Made by a program: the position numbers and the translations under genes. Positions 26,230 to 34,809 of a DNA stretch of 64,000 bases are shown one piece after another (position 1 is the stretch's first letter; every line of letters begins with the position of its first letter). Location of the stretch: assembly GCA_029973955.1 (NCBI GenBank), contig JARKQJ010000115.1:140128-204127 (forward strand), written 5' to 3'. The notes below the pieces were generated by a model. That model had not been told where the DNA came from. It did no database searches and saw only the letters and a list, made by a program, of their open reading frames with translations. The stretch comes from Paludibaculum sp. (GTDB taxonomy: Bacteria; Acidobacteriota; Terriglobia; Bryobacterales; Bryobacteraceae).

Positions 26230-28150
26230 ATTCGGAGTCGAAGAACTTCTCCACATCCGCCAGCTCCACGGTGAACCGGTAGGATGGCAGCGAGTCGAAG
26301 AAGACCTGCCCGTAGCGGTTCCGGGTGATCCGGTTGTCGAGCAGCACCAGCACGCCGCGGTCGGTCCTGGACCGGATCAGGCGTCCAAATCCCTGCTTCA
26401 ATGCAATAGCCGCCTGCGGCACCTGGTAGTCGTAGAAGGCATTCCCGTTGGCGGCCTTGATCGCCCGGATGCGGGCATCCACTACCGGATCGGACGGCAC
26501 GGCGAAGGGCAGCTTGTCGATAATCACGCACGAAAGCTGATCTCCCTGTACGTCCACGCCCTGCCAGAACGCCGAAGTCGCAAACAACACGCAGTGCGGC
26601 GTCGCACGGAACTCCTCGAGCAGCGCCCGTTGCGGCGCGGTTCCCTGCATGAGCACCGGGTAGTCCAAGTCGCCCTCCACCAGATCGTGGATCAGCCGCA
26701 TCTGCTGGTAACTGGTGAACAGGACGAAGGCCCGCCCGCGGCTGTGCTTCAGGATCTCCCGGACTTCGTTCGCCGCCTGTGCCAGGAAATCCGGGTGCCG
26801 CACGTCCGGCAGGTGGTGCGGCACATAGAGTAGCGCCTGCGACTCGTAGTCGAAGTGCGACGGCACGATCAGCTCACGCGCGTTTTCCAGGCCCAACCGC
26901 TGTTTGAAGAAGTCGAACTTCTCTTCCACCGCCAGCGTTGCGCTGGTGAGAATCACGCTGGGGATCTCGTCGAAGACCTTCTCTTTCAAAAGCTTGGAAA
27001 CGTCGATGGGCGTGGCCTGCAGGTACACGCCGCGCCCCCGCCGTTCCACCCAGTAGACGTAGCCGGGGGTCTCACCCTCCAGAAACTGCCTCAGGGCCTC
27101 ACGGTGCGAAACCGCCCGGCGGTGCAGCGGAATCAACTCGTCCGGGGCGTCCTTCACCAGCGACAGGTGTGCCGCCAGCAGGTCGAGCACGGACGCGAAG
27201 TCCTTGTAGGTGTCGAGGTGCTTGTGCAGGAAGGCCTCGCGTTCCTGGAAGCCGCTGCGCCCTTCGTGCTGAGGGAACAACTGGAAGAAGCGGTCCGCGT
27301 AGTCTACCAGCAGGAGGAGCATCTCCTCGAGATCCCTCGTCAGGAGTTCCTTGCGCCGCGCCAGGGCGAGTATGTCGCGCCTCAGGTCTTCGATCTGGTT
27401 CGAGGAGATCGACAGCCCAAAGTACTGTCCGGCCACCTCTTCGAGTTCGTGGGCCTCGTCGAAGATGACGGCCGCGTAGTCCGGCAGGATCGACGCCTGC
27501 GCCTCTCCGCGAACTGCCAGATCGGCGAAGAACAGGTGGTGGTTCACCACGATGATGTCGGACTCCATCGCCCGCCGGTGCATCTGTGTGATGAAGCAGC
27601 GGTCGAACGAAGGGCACTTCTGCCCGCTGCAGAGTTCGCTGCGAGCATCGATTTTGGCCCACGCCGAAGAGTTATCCGCGAGCCCGGAGATCGAGGCCCG
27701 GTCGCCGATCTCCGTGCTCTGCTCCCACTCCCGAATGATGGAGAAATCGTTCACTTCTTCCAATCCGGTGAGGATCGGCTCCCGCTCGGCGTCGTAGATC
27801 TTCTGCCGGCAAGCGTAGTTGCCGCGGCCTTTCATGTAACAGGCCCGGATGCCCTCTGGAAAGAACTGCTCCAGGAATGGGATGTCCTTGAAAAACAACT
27901 GTTCCTGGAGGTTCTTCGTGCCCGTGGAGACGATCACGCGGTTGCCGGAGAGGATGGCCGGGATGAGGTACGCGAGCGTCTTGCCGGTTCCAGTGCCCGC
28001 CTCGACAATCTGGTGGCGGCGCCCGGCCAGCGCCTCCTCAATGGCCAGCGCCATGTCGAGTTGGCCGCGCCGGAACTCGAAGTTCGGGTGCGCTTGCGCG
28101 AGCAAGCCGTCCCGCGCGAAGAATCTCCTCACCGTGAACGCGCGCGTCAA
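26228..28150 (-). CDS. ATP-dependent DNA helicase, DinG/YoaA (XPD-like) family
   Basis: This 640-residue protein starts with TTG at 28150: GGAGAG lies 10 bases upstream, and no ATG occurs before the conserved Q-motif-like FEFRRGQLDMA. Walker A is AGTGTGKT (51-58). Cysteines in GRGNYACRQ and in LCSGQKCPSFDRC form the likely [4Fe-4S] site typical of XPD-family helicases. The DEAH box lies in IFDEAHELEE. C-terminal motifs include ATSAFWQGVDVQGD and a final QGFGRLIRSRTDRG (motif VI). Family members unwind damaged DNA, R-loops or forked structures with 5'-3' polarity. Its 3' end meets the terminator of the convergent unit. Confidence 0.92.
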   Translation of the reverse strand: MTRAFTVRRFFARDGLLAQAHPNFEFRRGQLDMALAIEEALAGRRHQIVEAGTGTGKTLAYLIPAILSGNRVIVSTGTKNLQEQLFFKDIPFLEQFFPEGIRACYMKGRGNYACRQKIYDAEREPILTGLEEVNDFSIIREWEQSTEIGDRASISGLADNSSAWAKIDARSELCSGQKCPSFDRCFITQMHRRAMESDIIVVNHHLFFADLAVRGEAQASILPDYAAVIFDEAHELEEVAGQYFGLSISSNQIEDLRRDILALARRKELLTRDLEEMLLLLVDYADRFFQLFPQHEGRSGFQEREAFLHKHLDTYKDFASVLDLLAAHLSLVKDAPDELIPLHRRAVSHREALRQFLEGETPGYVYWVERRGRGVYLQATPIDVSKLLKEKVFDEIPSVILTSATLAVEEKFDFFKQRLGLENARELIVPSHFDYESQALLYVPHHLPDVRHPDFLAQAANEVREILKHSRGRAFVLFTSYQQMRLIHDLVEGDLDYPVLMQGTAPQRALLEEFRATPHCVLFATSAFWQGVDVQGDQLSCVIIDKLPFAVPSDPVVDARIRAIKAANGNAFYDYQVPQAAIALKQGFGRLIRSRTDRGVLVLLDNRITRNRYGQVFFDSLPSYRFTVELADVEKFFDSE

Positions 28151-28223
28151 GGTGATGACTCTCTCCAGCCGAAATCCAGCCCCAATCGCGGGTTCACTCT
28201 CCCATTTTCCCCGAAACCGGCAC

Positions 28224-29234
28224 CTATGGCTTGTAGGTCCTGGCCGCTCCGTTCCGCTGATTGGTCACCTGGATGGTGCGGTCCTTCTGCGCAACAACCT
28301 CGATGCCGAATCCCTGGCATTTCTCCTCGGGATTGGCGATCCGGTCCACCGGTACGTTGGCCTTATCGCCGCCCGCCACGGAATAGTGAAGTTGCCATAA
28401 GTCATTGAGCCCCGGAGAGTTCGACACCACCTGCCAAGCCGACGGCGAGCCGCCTTTGCGGGCGCCGTTGTTCATCACGGCCACGCGCGGCTTGAGGCTG
28501 TGCACAATCTGGGGGGCGTTGGACTGGTCCAGTCCATGGTGCGTGGTCAAGTAGAGATCCACCGGCCCGATCAGGTTTTCCGGACAGGCGATCTCCAGTT
28601 CTTTGTTCCAGGTGAGGTCGCCCAGGTCCACAAACCGGAACTTCCCGAAGGTCAGGAGGATCCCGACGGAGCGAGCGTTTTCCGACGGGTCTTCCGCCTT
28701 TTTCTGCGCCGAAGCACACAGCGCGTTCTTCTGTCCGCCTCCCTTGAGTGGCTTGGGCACCCGTTCTCCGCTGGCGGTCACCACTTCCACGCGGATGTCC
28801 TTGAGCGGCAAAACGTCCCCTGGTTTCAATGAGATCCGCTTCGCCCCGGAGGCCAGCACCTTCCCGTAAGCGTCCTCCAGCGCCTGCACCGAAGGCGTCT
28901 TTTCCAGGTTCGGTCCGTGGTCGATCAGCGTGCCTATAGGGAACTTTGCGGCCAGTTCCGGGACGCCGCCCACATGGTCCAGATGGTAGTGCGTCACCAG
29001 CAGATAGTCGATCCTGGTCAACCCGGCCTTGCGGGCAGCGGCGATGATGCGGTCGGAGTCGCGGCCGGTTTTGGTGGGCCAGCCGGCATCGATGAGCAGA
29101 GACTCGCCCGAGGGGGTGACCACCAGAGTCGCCTGACCGCCTTCCGTGTCAAGAAATGTGAAATGGAGGCCTTTCCGCTCCGCCGCGGAAACCGAAAACG
29201 CCAATAGAATCGACAAGATCGCCAGAATGCGCAT
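28224..29234 (-). CDS. Secreted metallo-beta-lactamase-fold hydrolase (ComEC C-domain-like)
   Basis: This 336-residue protein has a signal peptide (residues 1-18). The metal motif THYHLDHVGG (81-90) follows a strand, with LLIDAGWP (47-53) upstream, as in MBL proteins related to the ComEC/Rec2 nuclease-like domain. FVDLGDLTWNKE and TTHHGLDQSNAP supply later Asp and His ligands. The substrate is unknown; periplasmic phosphodiester or ester cleavage is the usual guess for this subgroup. It ends 73 bp before the helicase start in the same direction and may be transcribed ahead of it. Divergent from the zinc-ribbon membrane protein gene (68 bp). Confidence 0.8.
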   Translation of the reverse strand: MRILAILSILLAFSVSAAERKGLHFTFLDTEGGQATLVVTPSGESLLIDAGWPTKTGRDSDRIIAAARKAGLTRIDYLLVTHYHLDHVGGVPELAAKFPIGTLIDHGPNLEKTPSVQALEDAYGKVLASGAKRISLKPGDVLPLKDIRVEVVTASGERVPKPLKGGGQKNALCASAQKKAEDPSENARSVGILLTFGKFRFVDLGDLTWNKELEIACPENLIGPVDLYLTTHHGLDQSNAPQIVHSLKPRVAVMNNGARKGGSPSAWQVVSNSPGLNDLWQLHYSVAGGDKANVPVDRIANPEEKCQGFGIEVVAQKDRTIQVTNQRNGAARTYKP

Positions 29235-29302
29235 GGCGGAATGCTATCACAGGGAACATCCCGGGCACGGGTGCCGTAGTAAACTACTGAGAAGCAAGAA
29301 CT

Positions 29303-29806
29303 ATGCCTTTCTGCACACAATGCGGTAACCAGGTCGGAGACCATGACCTGTTCTGCCAGGGGTGCGGAAGCAGGCAAGGTGTCTCCCACGGGGCCTCCCC
29401 GGGCGCTCCCCCTCCTCCGCCGCCGCCACCCGGCGGTGGCAAATCCGGCCAGGGCGATTTCCTCTCCAACATGCAGCGGCGCCAGGCGGCGTTCTACTGC
29501 TACATCCCCATCGTCGGCTGGATCATGTCCATCGTCGCGCTCGCCTCAGAGCGCTTTCGCGATGACAAAATGGTGCGATTCCATGCGTTTCAGGGCCTCT
29601 ATCTCTTCGTTTTGTGGCTTTTTGTGGACTGGGTGTTCGGTCCCATTACCGCCTACGCCGAGGCTACCAGGGCACTGGGGAAGCTCCTGAAACTGGCGGT
29701 CATGGGCGCTTGGGTCTTCATGATGGTGAAGACCAAGCAGGGCGAAGACTTCCGGCTTCCCATCCTCGGCGAACTCGCCGACCGTTCCGTGAGCGAACAA
29801 CGCTAA
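29303..29806 (+). CDS. Zinc-ribbon membrane protein (DUF4870-like)
   Basis: This 167-residue protein has an N-terminal zinc ribbon with C4-x2-C7 and C18-x2-C21, followed by a flexible Pro/Gly linker (about 30-50, eight prolines in a row). A membrane domain then has hydrophobic segments at about 62-80, 96-115 and 125-145. RFHAFQGLYLFVLW is the 'f.a.Qs..l' type signature of DUF4870-like membrane proteins. Zinc-ribbon plus DUF4870 proteins are common in environmental bacteria, and their role is unknown. The next gene is convergent. Confidence 0.75.
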   Translation: MPFCTQCGNQVGDHDLFCQGCGSRQGVSHGASPGAPPPPPPPPGGGKSGQGDFLSNMQRRQAAFYCYIPIVGWIMSIVALASERFRDDKMVRFHAFQGLYLFVLWLFVDWVFGPITAYAEATRALGKLLKLAVMGAWVFMMVKTKQGEDFRLPILGELADRSVSEQR

Positions 29807-29827
29807 TCGGCGGTCCACGCCGGCGCG

Positions 29828-30547
29828 TCAGCGGACGCGTTTCAGCCAGCCTCCGGGGTTGAAGCTCATGCCAAACTTCTCGCGCGTGCGGTCCCTCTCA
29901 AACTCGGGGTGGCTCTTGAGAAACGCTTCCACCGCTTCATAGGGGCCGGGGCCGAAGTTGGGCAGGATCGGATGGCCGTTGAAGTGAGTGTCTTCGACCA
30001 CCAGGTAGCTGCCGGGGGTGACAAAGGAGTGGTAGAGATCGAGTTCCGCGCTGACATGGGCAGCGTGATGATCGGAGTCCAGCGTGACCATCACGCTCTC
30101 GCCGGGGCGGATGGCGGCCTTCAGTTGATCGATGATCTGCGCCGACGTGGACGAGCCCAGCAAGAACTGGATGCGAGGGTGTGGCGGTTTGCCGGGGTAA
30201 TCTTCGATGTCCACGGTGAGGATGCGGCCTTTCTGCAGCAGGTCCATGAGCGACGCGTAATAGAAAGAGCTGCCGCCTTTGTATGTGCCGGCTTCAATGA
30301 GGACATCGGGCTTTACCTCGTGGATGATCTCCTGGAAGATCCAGGTGTCCAGCGGGGATTTCTGCGTGGGCACGCCAAGCCAGTGTGTGTTATTGAACGT
30401 CGCCGCCGCGTTGCGGTGATACCAGCGGTGGTAGTTGGCGATGACGCGTTCCGGGCGCAGGAGGACCTTGTAGGTCACATAGGCGCCCAGTGCAGAGGAG
30501 AGGACCACGGTGAGAGCAAGGCTCAAGGCCAGCCGGCCGGAAGGCAT
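29828..30547 (-). CDS. CmcI-family (cephalosporin hydroxylase-like) methyltransferase, membrane-anchored
   Basis: This 239-residue protein starts with a hydrophobic anchor (about 7-28). It shows the CmcI/rhamnosyl O-methyltransferase pattern: THWLGVPTQKSPLDTWIFQEII, VLIEAGTYKGGSS (the SAM loop, with Glu in place of the Asp usual in motif I), ILTVDIED (acidic motif II), VMVTLDSDHHAAHV (metal-binding D-x-D-H-x-x-x-H) and YLVVEDTHFNG. Family members methylate sugar hydroxyls or act in antibiotic tailoring. The substrate here is unknown; a glycan on the cell surface is a plausible target. Confidence 0.8.
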   Translation of the reverse strand: MPSGRLALSLALTVVLSSALGAYVTYKVLLRPERVIANYHRWYHRNAAATFNNTHWLGVPTQKSPLDTWIFQEIIHEVKPDVLIEAGTYKGGSSFYYASLMDLLQKGRILTVDIEDYPGKPPHPRIQFLLGSSTSAQIIDQLKAAIRPGESVMVTLDSDHHAAHVSAELDLYHSFVTPGSYLVVEDTHFNGHPILPNFGPGPYEAVEAFLKSHPEFERDRTREKFGMSFNPGGWLKRVR

Positions 30548-30589
30548 TGGGTGAGGATATCAGAGAGCCGGCCGCGTTTCAGCCCGCGG

Positions 30590-31450
30590 CTACGCGAGGG
30601 CTTTGCCGTAGAGGGCCAATAGGCGGCTCCACGCCTTCTCGGCGAGGGGCTCGTTATAGACGCGCGAGTCCGGCGGGCACCAGCCATGGGCGGCGGCGTA
30701 GACTTCGATCTCAGCGGAGAGATGAGCGTCGGCGAAGGTTTGCTTCAGCACATCCTTCTGGGTGGGGGCGCGCTGGTCGTCGTTTTCGGCGATGGCGATG
30801 AGGAACTGCGCTTTGGTCTTTGCGGCCTGGAGGTGGGGGCTGTTGGGGCCATCGATGACGAGGCCGCCGCCGTGGAAGGAGGCGACGGCGCCCACGCGGC
30901 CGGGGACGGCGGCGGCGGTGCGGAAGGCAATGGGGCCGCCCATGCAGTAGCCTTGGGTTCCCACCTTCTTGTTCTTCGCCACCGGTTGCTGCTGGTCGAG
31001 CCAGGCGATGAAGGCCTTGGCGTCGGCCATGTGCGTTGTCTCGTTCAGGGTGCGGGCCATGGGCATGACATCCTGAATCGCAGTCGCTCCGCCGGCCGAG
31101 GCGGTGGGCGCCTTTCTGGTCCGGTAGAAGGGATTGACGACGAGAACTGCATAGCCGGATTCGGCCAGCCGCTTGCCCATCTGGCGGAAGGCGGGGCGCA
31201 GTCCAAAGATATCGGGCCAGACGAGAACAGCAGGCGCCGTGCCGGAGCTTGGATGGACGAAATAGGCATCGGCTTCGCCATCCGTGGTCTTGATGGTGAC
31301 TTCGGACTCAGTGACGGCGACGGCATTGGCAACCGCCGGCAGCGCCATGGAGACGCCGGCACTGAACAATGCGCCGAATTGCTTGCGGGTGATCAAGCCA
31401 CGAGCTTCATAGTCCTGACGGTCTGATTCAAAATGGTCGAGATCGCACAT
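30590..31450 (-). CDS. Dienelactone hydrolase family protein
   Basis: This 286-residue alpha/beta hydrolase has the nucleophile elbow GYCMGG (Cys as in dienelactone hydrolase), a catalytic Asp in AENDDQRAP and a His in YAAAHGWCPP. The N-terminal 45 residues form an extension (TRKQFGALFSAGVSMALPAVANA) resembling a Tat or Sec leader but with only one Arg, so localisation is uncertain. Dienelactone hydrolase opens lactones in chloroaromatic degradation, and many homologues act on other esters. It is divergent from the glutaminase gene. Confidence 0.85.
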   Translation of the reverse strand: MCDLDHFESDRQDYEARGLITRKQFGALFSAGVSMALPAVANAVAVTESEVTIKTTDGEADAYFVHPSSGTAPAVLVWPDIFGLRPAFRQMGKRLAESGYAVLVVNPFYRTRKAPTASAGGATAIQDVMPMARTLNETTHMADAKAFIAWLDQQQPVAKNKKVGTQGYCMGGPIAFRTAAAVPGRVGAVASFHGGGLVIDGPNSPHLQAAKTKAQFLIAIAENDDQRAPTQKDVLKQTFADAHLSAEIEVYAAAHGWCPPDSRVYNEPLAEKAWSRLLALYGKALA

Positions 31451-31477
31451 AGCCCTTCTCTTTCTTGCATCCCAGGT

Positions 31478-31493
31478 GCAGGCGGGCGCCTGC
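31478..31493. repeat. 7-bp inverted repeat in the DLH/glutaminase intergenic region
   Basis: GCAGGCG and CGCCTGC flank a two-base centre in the 124-bp space between the divergent genes. It lies 28 bp upstream of the hydrolase ATG and could be an operator or a leader hairpin. Confidence 0.4.
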
Positions 31494-31503
31494 GCATGTG
31501 GCT

Positions 31504-31509
31504 ATTATA
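31504..31509 (-). promoter_or_regulatory. Putative -10 element for the dienelactone hydrolase gene
   Basis: The minus strand reads TATAAT, a perfect sigma-70 -10 hexamer, inside a short inverted repeat (GGCTA-n3-TAGCC, 31500-31512). It is 54 bp upstream of the ATG at 31450. No good -35 hexamer was found at the right distance, so confidence is modest. Confidence 0.35.
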
Positions 31510-31574
31510 GCCGGTGATTGAAAAGTGGGCGAATCAGGCCAAAAGCAGACCTCAAGAAATAGTGAGGAGACGCC

Positions 31575-32582
31575 ATGAAGAGATTGTTCGTACTGTTATG
31601 GACGCTCGTCCTCGCGGCTGGCGCCGCGGAATTGACAGACGCGCAGATTCAATCCGCTTTGAATGCAGCCTATGCAAAGTACAAGGACCTGAATGAGGGG
31701 AAGAACACCGATTACATCCCTGCCTTGGCGAAGGTGGATTCCAAGATCTACGGCATCGCCTTAGTGACTTCCAGCGGAAATGTGTTCACGGCGGGCGATG
31801 TCAGGTCGCAAGTCTCCATTCAATCCATTTCGAAAGTGTTCACGATGGCCAAGGTGATGGATGAGCAAGGGGCGGAGGCGATTGAGAAGCGGATTGGAGT
31901 GGATCCCACTGGGATGCGGTTCAACTCCATCGTGGCGGTGGAGTGGGCGCAGAAACTAATGGGAGGTCCCGAGATCAATCCGCTGATGAATCCGGGGGCG
32001 ATCACGGCGACGAGCATGCTGGCGGGTGATAACAGGCAGGAGATCTGGAACGGGCTGCTGGGATGCTGCTCAGCATGCGCGGGACGTCCGCTCACGGTAG
32101 ACAAGGAGGTATTCGACTCCGAGAGTGCGACCAATCAGCGAAACCAGGCGATTGGGTACCTGATGTATGCCTACGAGTTCATCAAGAAGGAGCCCATGTG
32201 GGCGACCGACATTTACACGGAGCAGTGCTCGGTCAGCGTGAACGCAAAAGACCTTGCCGCCATGGCAGGCACGCTGGCCAACGGCGGCAAGAATCCAGTA
32301 ACTGGCAAGCGGGTGGTGAAGCAGGAGAATATCCCTGGAATCCTTGCGGTGATGGCAATTGCGGGCCTTTATGACGACTCCGGCAAGTGGCTGTACCATA
32401 CAGGACTGCCAGCGAAAAGCGGCGTCGGCGGAGGGCGCATCGCGGTGGCGCCGGGGAAGTTTGGGATTGCGGTAGTCTCTCCTCCGCTAGACGCGGCGGG
32501 CAATAGTGTGCGGGCACAGAGGGCTATTGCGGACATCGCGAACGGTCTGAGGGCGAGCCCGTACCAAGTCGCGCCACGCTAG
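31575..32582 (+). CDS. glsA: Periplasmic glutaminase
   Basis: This 335-residue protein has a GAGGAG ribosome binding site upstream and a signal peptide (residues 1-18, ending in GAA). It matches serine-dependent glutaminases. YIPALAKVDSKIYGIALV precedes QSISKVF, in which S84-x-x-K87 is the catalytic Ser/Lys pair. NPLMNPGAITATS, YLMYAYEFIK and SGVGGGRIAVAPGKFGI follow. It converts glutamine to glutamate and ammonia. Cytoplasmic GlsA lacks a leader, so this version would act outside the inner membrane, scavenging nitrogen. Divergent from the hydrolase gene. Confidence 0.92.
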   Translation: MKRLFVLLWTLVLAAGAAELTDAQIQSALNAAYAKYKDLNEGKNTDYIPALAKVDSKIYGIALVTSSGNVFTAGDVRSQVSIQSISKVFTMAKVMDEQGAEAIEKRIGVDPTGMRFNSIVAVEWAQKLMGGPEINPLMNPGAITATSMLAGDNRQEIWNGLLGCCSACAGRPLTVDKEVFDSESATNQRNQAIGYLMYAYEFIKKEPMWATDIYTEQCSVSVNAKDLAAMAGTLANGGKNPVTGKRVVKQENIPGILAVMAIAGLYDDSGKWLYHTGLPAKSGVGGGRIAVAPGKFGIAVVSPPLDAAGNSVRAQRAIADIANGLRASPYQVAPR

Positions 32583-32650
32583 CTGGGATGTCCAGGGCGA
32601 TTCCGCTGATCGGGTTGCCGATGCATGGGGGATCCCCGCGAGTGTGGTTG

Positions 32651-34480
32651 TTAATCCGATACGACGGAGTATGATATGACGCGCCAACCGTCCGCGGATT
32701 TGGCCCAAAGGAGTGTGATGGGGGCCGGATCACTGCCTGACGGCTGGACGAGGCGAAAGATGGTGGCGTAGCCAACAGACCTGAGTTTTCCCTGCGCGGG
32801 GGCGGCGCTGCAGATGGTTGAGTGCAACAGGTTGCCGCGGAGTTCGGCCAAAAGGAAGGCTCCGGAGTGGGCATGCGGGATAGGCTTCATTTCGTGATGG
32901 CCGGCTTCCGGAGCGGTGATGACGCCTTCGATGCGGGAATCCGCGACGGCGGTGGAGAGAATCGCGGTGACAAAGTCGGCACTGGATGTTGACTGAGCAC
33001 GGGCCTCCGGGGCTGGAGTGCAGTTGACGGCTTGTGGGTGGAAGTACGCGACAGCTCCGGCTGGTTGTTTCTTGATGAACCAGGTTTCAAAGAGGCGTCC
33101 GGCGGCCTCCAGGACTGCGGCCGCATCGGACTGTGGCGGGGGGCCCGCCTGTGTTTCGGACAGGAGTTCGACAGGAGGAGAAAGGTGCTTCCGCTTGATA
33201 TCGAACGAGACGATCCGCCATTCACCACCGTCCTGCGCCCAAGTCTGAACCAGGAAAGAGCTGGGCTCCTTGGGGTCGTCGATACGCATGCTGGCGACAA
33301 ACACGTTGCCGAACTGGTGAGAGGGGCGGGGGATGGATTCGACAAGATCGAGCCGGTAGCGAACGCGGCAGTCAATAGCCCAGGCGGCATCAAGAGGCGC
33401 CTCTTGGAGAGCGAATACCTTCTCGTAACGATTTGGCGCAGGCCGGGACCCCGGAAGGCGGTATGAGATGGGGTGGACGACGCTCTCGACGCTCGAGACC
33501 TTGCCGAGAGCACTGCGACGGTCCTGAAGCCTTCTGAGGATACGGGCGAGGGCGAGTTTCGCGTCGGGGTTGGTTCCGCCGAATTCGGCTATGCACGGGT
33601 AAGACTTGATGGAGAACAGCGGGAGCAGTTCTTCGGGTGAGTTCTTTACAAGCCAGTCGGTCAAATAGGAGTAGATCGCTTCGTCAATGGGGCCGTGGGC
33701 GATGCGCCGGCGCTCAAGTTCGGCGCCTGGCGCGAGTCCGTCCACCGACTCCTCGGGGGCTGGTTTCTCGACGAGAACGGCCATGAGATCGTGCCACCAG
33801 TTTGAGAGGCCGCTCCAACGGTGGTTGTGCACAAGTCCGTTGTTGCCGGCGCGGACGTCGGAGTTGGCAGAGGTGAGATGGCCGCTGACCAAAGCCTTGA
33901 GTCCGGCTGAGGAGCGGTAGTCCACGTCGATGTCGGCGCGGCGGCCGGTGCGGGCGACCGAAATTTGAACGGAAGGGACGCCGCCCTGCTGACGGAAGTT
34001 GATGGGGTAGCCGATGTGGTAGACGGTGTTGTCGTGGCTGCGCTCGAATTCCTTGGCGGCATAGAGCTTGTTCACTGCGCCGGGCTTCAGGTAGACGTAG
34101 ATGCGGAACTGCCTGTCTCCGCGCGTTTCGGGCACTTGGCCGGAGACGCGCTCGACCACGTCGATGAGATCGATGGCGCGGCCGAGATGTTTGCCGTCCT
34201 TGGAGGTGAGGGTGGAGTTGGCCAGCGCGTGCGTGACGGCCTGAAAGGTAGTGCGGGCGGAGAGCGGCAGGTTGTTATAGATTTGGGCGGGATTGATGGT
34301 CCGCTTGAAGATGCTCTTGTACTCGGACACCCAGCGGTGAACCAGCAATTGCTGCTCGGGGAGCAGTTGAGCGTAAGTACCACCAACAGTAATCGGCTGC
34401 GTCTGAGCGGCGGCAGGCTGCAAATCCGCGACGAGGAGGGTAACTCCAAAGACCAAGGTGAAGATGCGGGCGCTCGTCAT
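32651..34480 (-). CDS. Hypothetical large exported protein
   Basis: This 609-residue protein has a signal peptide (residues 1-25, cleavage after AAA or AAAQ). No catalytic family was recognised. The N-terminal third (SARTTFQAVTHALANSTL, LIDVVERVSGQVPETRG, RQFRIYVYLKPGAVNKL) looks like a globular domain. The C-terminal third has two segments resembling each other in style (GGEWRIVSFDIKRKHL and ADGWRVISYSVVSD), the last strands of SnoaL/NTF2-like folds, so two or three NTF2-like domains are possible. It has no close neighbours in the same direction. Function unknown. Confidence 0.6.
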   Translation of the reverse strand: MTSARIFTLVFGVTLLVADLQPAAAQTQPITVGGTYAQLLPEQQLLVHRWVSEYKSIFKRTINPAQIYNNLPLSARTTFQAVTHALANSTLTSKDGKHLGRAIDLIDVVERVSGQVPETRGDRQFRIYVYLKPGAVNKLYAAKEFERSHDNTVYHIGYPINFRQQGGVPSVQISVARTGRRADIDVDYRSSAGLKALVSGHLTSANSDVRAGNNGLVHNHRWSGLSNWWHDLMAVLVEKPAPEESVDGLAPGAELERRRIAHGPIDEAIYSYLTDWLVKNSPEELLPLFSIKSYPCIAEFGGTNPDAKLALARILRRLQDRRSALGKVSSVESVVHPISYRLPGSRPAPNRYEKVFALQEAPLDAAWAIDCRVRYRLDLVESIPRPSHQFGNVFVASMRIDDPKEPSSFLVQTWAQDGGEWRIVSFDIKRKHLSPPVELLSETQAGPPPQSDAAAVLEAAGRLFETWFIKKQPAGAVAYFHPQAVNCTPAPEARAQSTSSADFVTAILSTAVADSRIEGVITAPEAGHHEMKPIPHAHSGAFLLAELRGNLLHSTICSAAPAQGKLRSVGYATIFRLVQPSGSDPAPITLLWAKSADGWRVISYSVVSD

Positions 34481-34809
34481 GGTTGGGAATGTCTTTAGCG
34501 CATTATCGCGCTCTTGTGTGCAGAACGCATTAAAAGTTTCCCCGAAGAGGATTGACTATCCAGAAAGCGCGGGAATTCTCCGGTTCGAAGCCGCAAAGAG
34601 GGAGCGATCGTCTGATCGAGATGAAGGGCCACCCGAATGTGTAGTGGCTGCGTAGATGAACTCAGCCCGCCGACCGTAAGAGGGGCCTATGTGCTGTGAA
34701 ACTGCTGGGTTCACCGGCTCGCCGTTTCAGTCCCGCGGGCGACTCAGTTTCACAGAGAGACGGCGGTCTCCCGGCCGCCGTATCCTGAGAGCCGCCTCAT
34801 CGGTAGAAA
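34481..34809. other. 329-bp intergenic region, no gene seen
   Basis: This stretch lies between the 5' end of the hypothetical exported gene (34480) and the 3' end of uxaE (34810), both leftward. It is less GC-rich than the surroundings near 34490-34560 and should hold the promoter of the 609-residue gene. It contains an 11-bp inverted repeat (34694-34755) and a short GC hairpin (ACGGCGG with CCGCCGT, about 34762-34783). No tRNA or open frame with coding character was found. Confidence 0.6.
34694..34755. repeat. Perfect 11-bp inverted repeat with 40-bp spacer
   Basis: CTGTGAAACTG at 34694-34704 is exactly complementary to CAGTTTCACAG at 34745-34755. The spacer contains the palindrome CCCGCGGG (34732-34739). 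In RNA this would make a long stem-loop downstream of uxaE. There is no T tract, so it is not a classic terminator. It may protect the uxaE transcript 3' end or be a structured RNA or protein site. Confidence 0.55.

Noticed and set aside
32627..32636. GGGGATCCCC palindrome after glsA as a terminator
   Set aside because: There is no loop and no T tract; it is a simple 10-bp palindrome of the kind expected in GC-rich DNA.
34540..34640. tRNA-like T-arm (GGTTCGAAGCC) in the intergenic region
   Set aside because: The stem pairs poorly beyond three bases and no D-arm, anticodon arm or acceptor stem could be folded around it.
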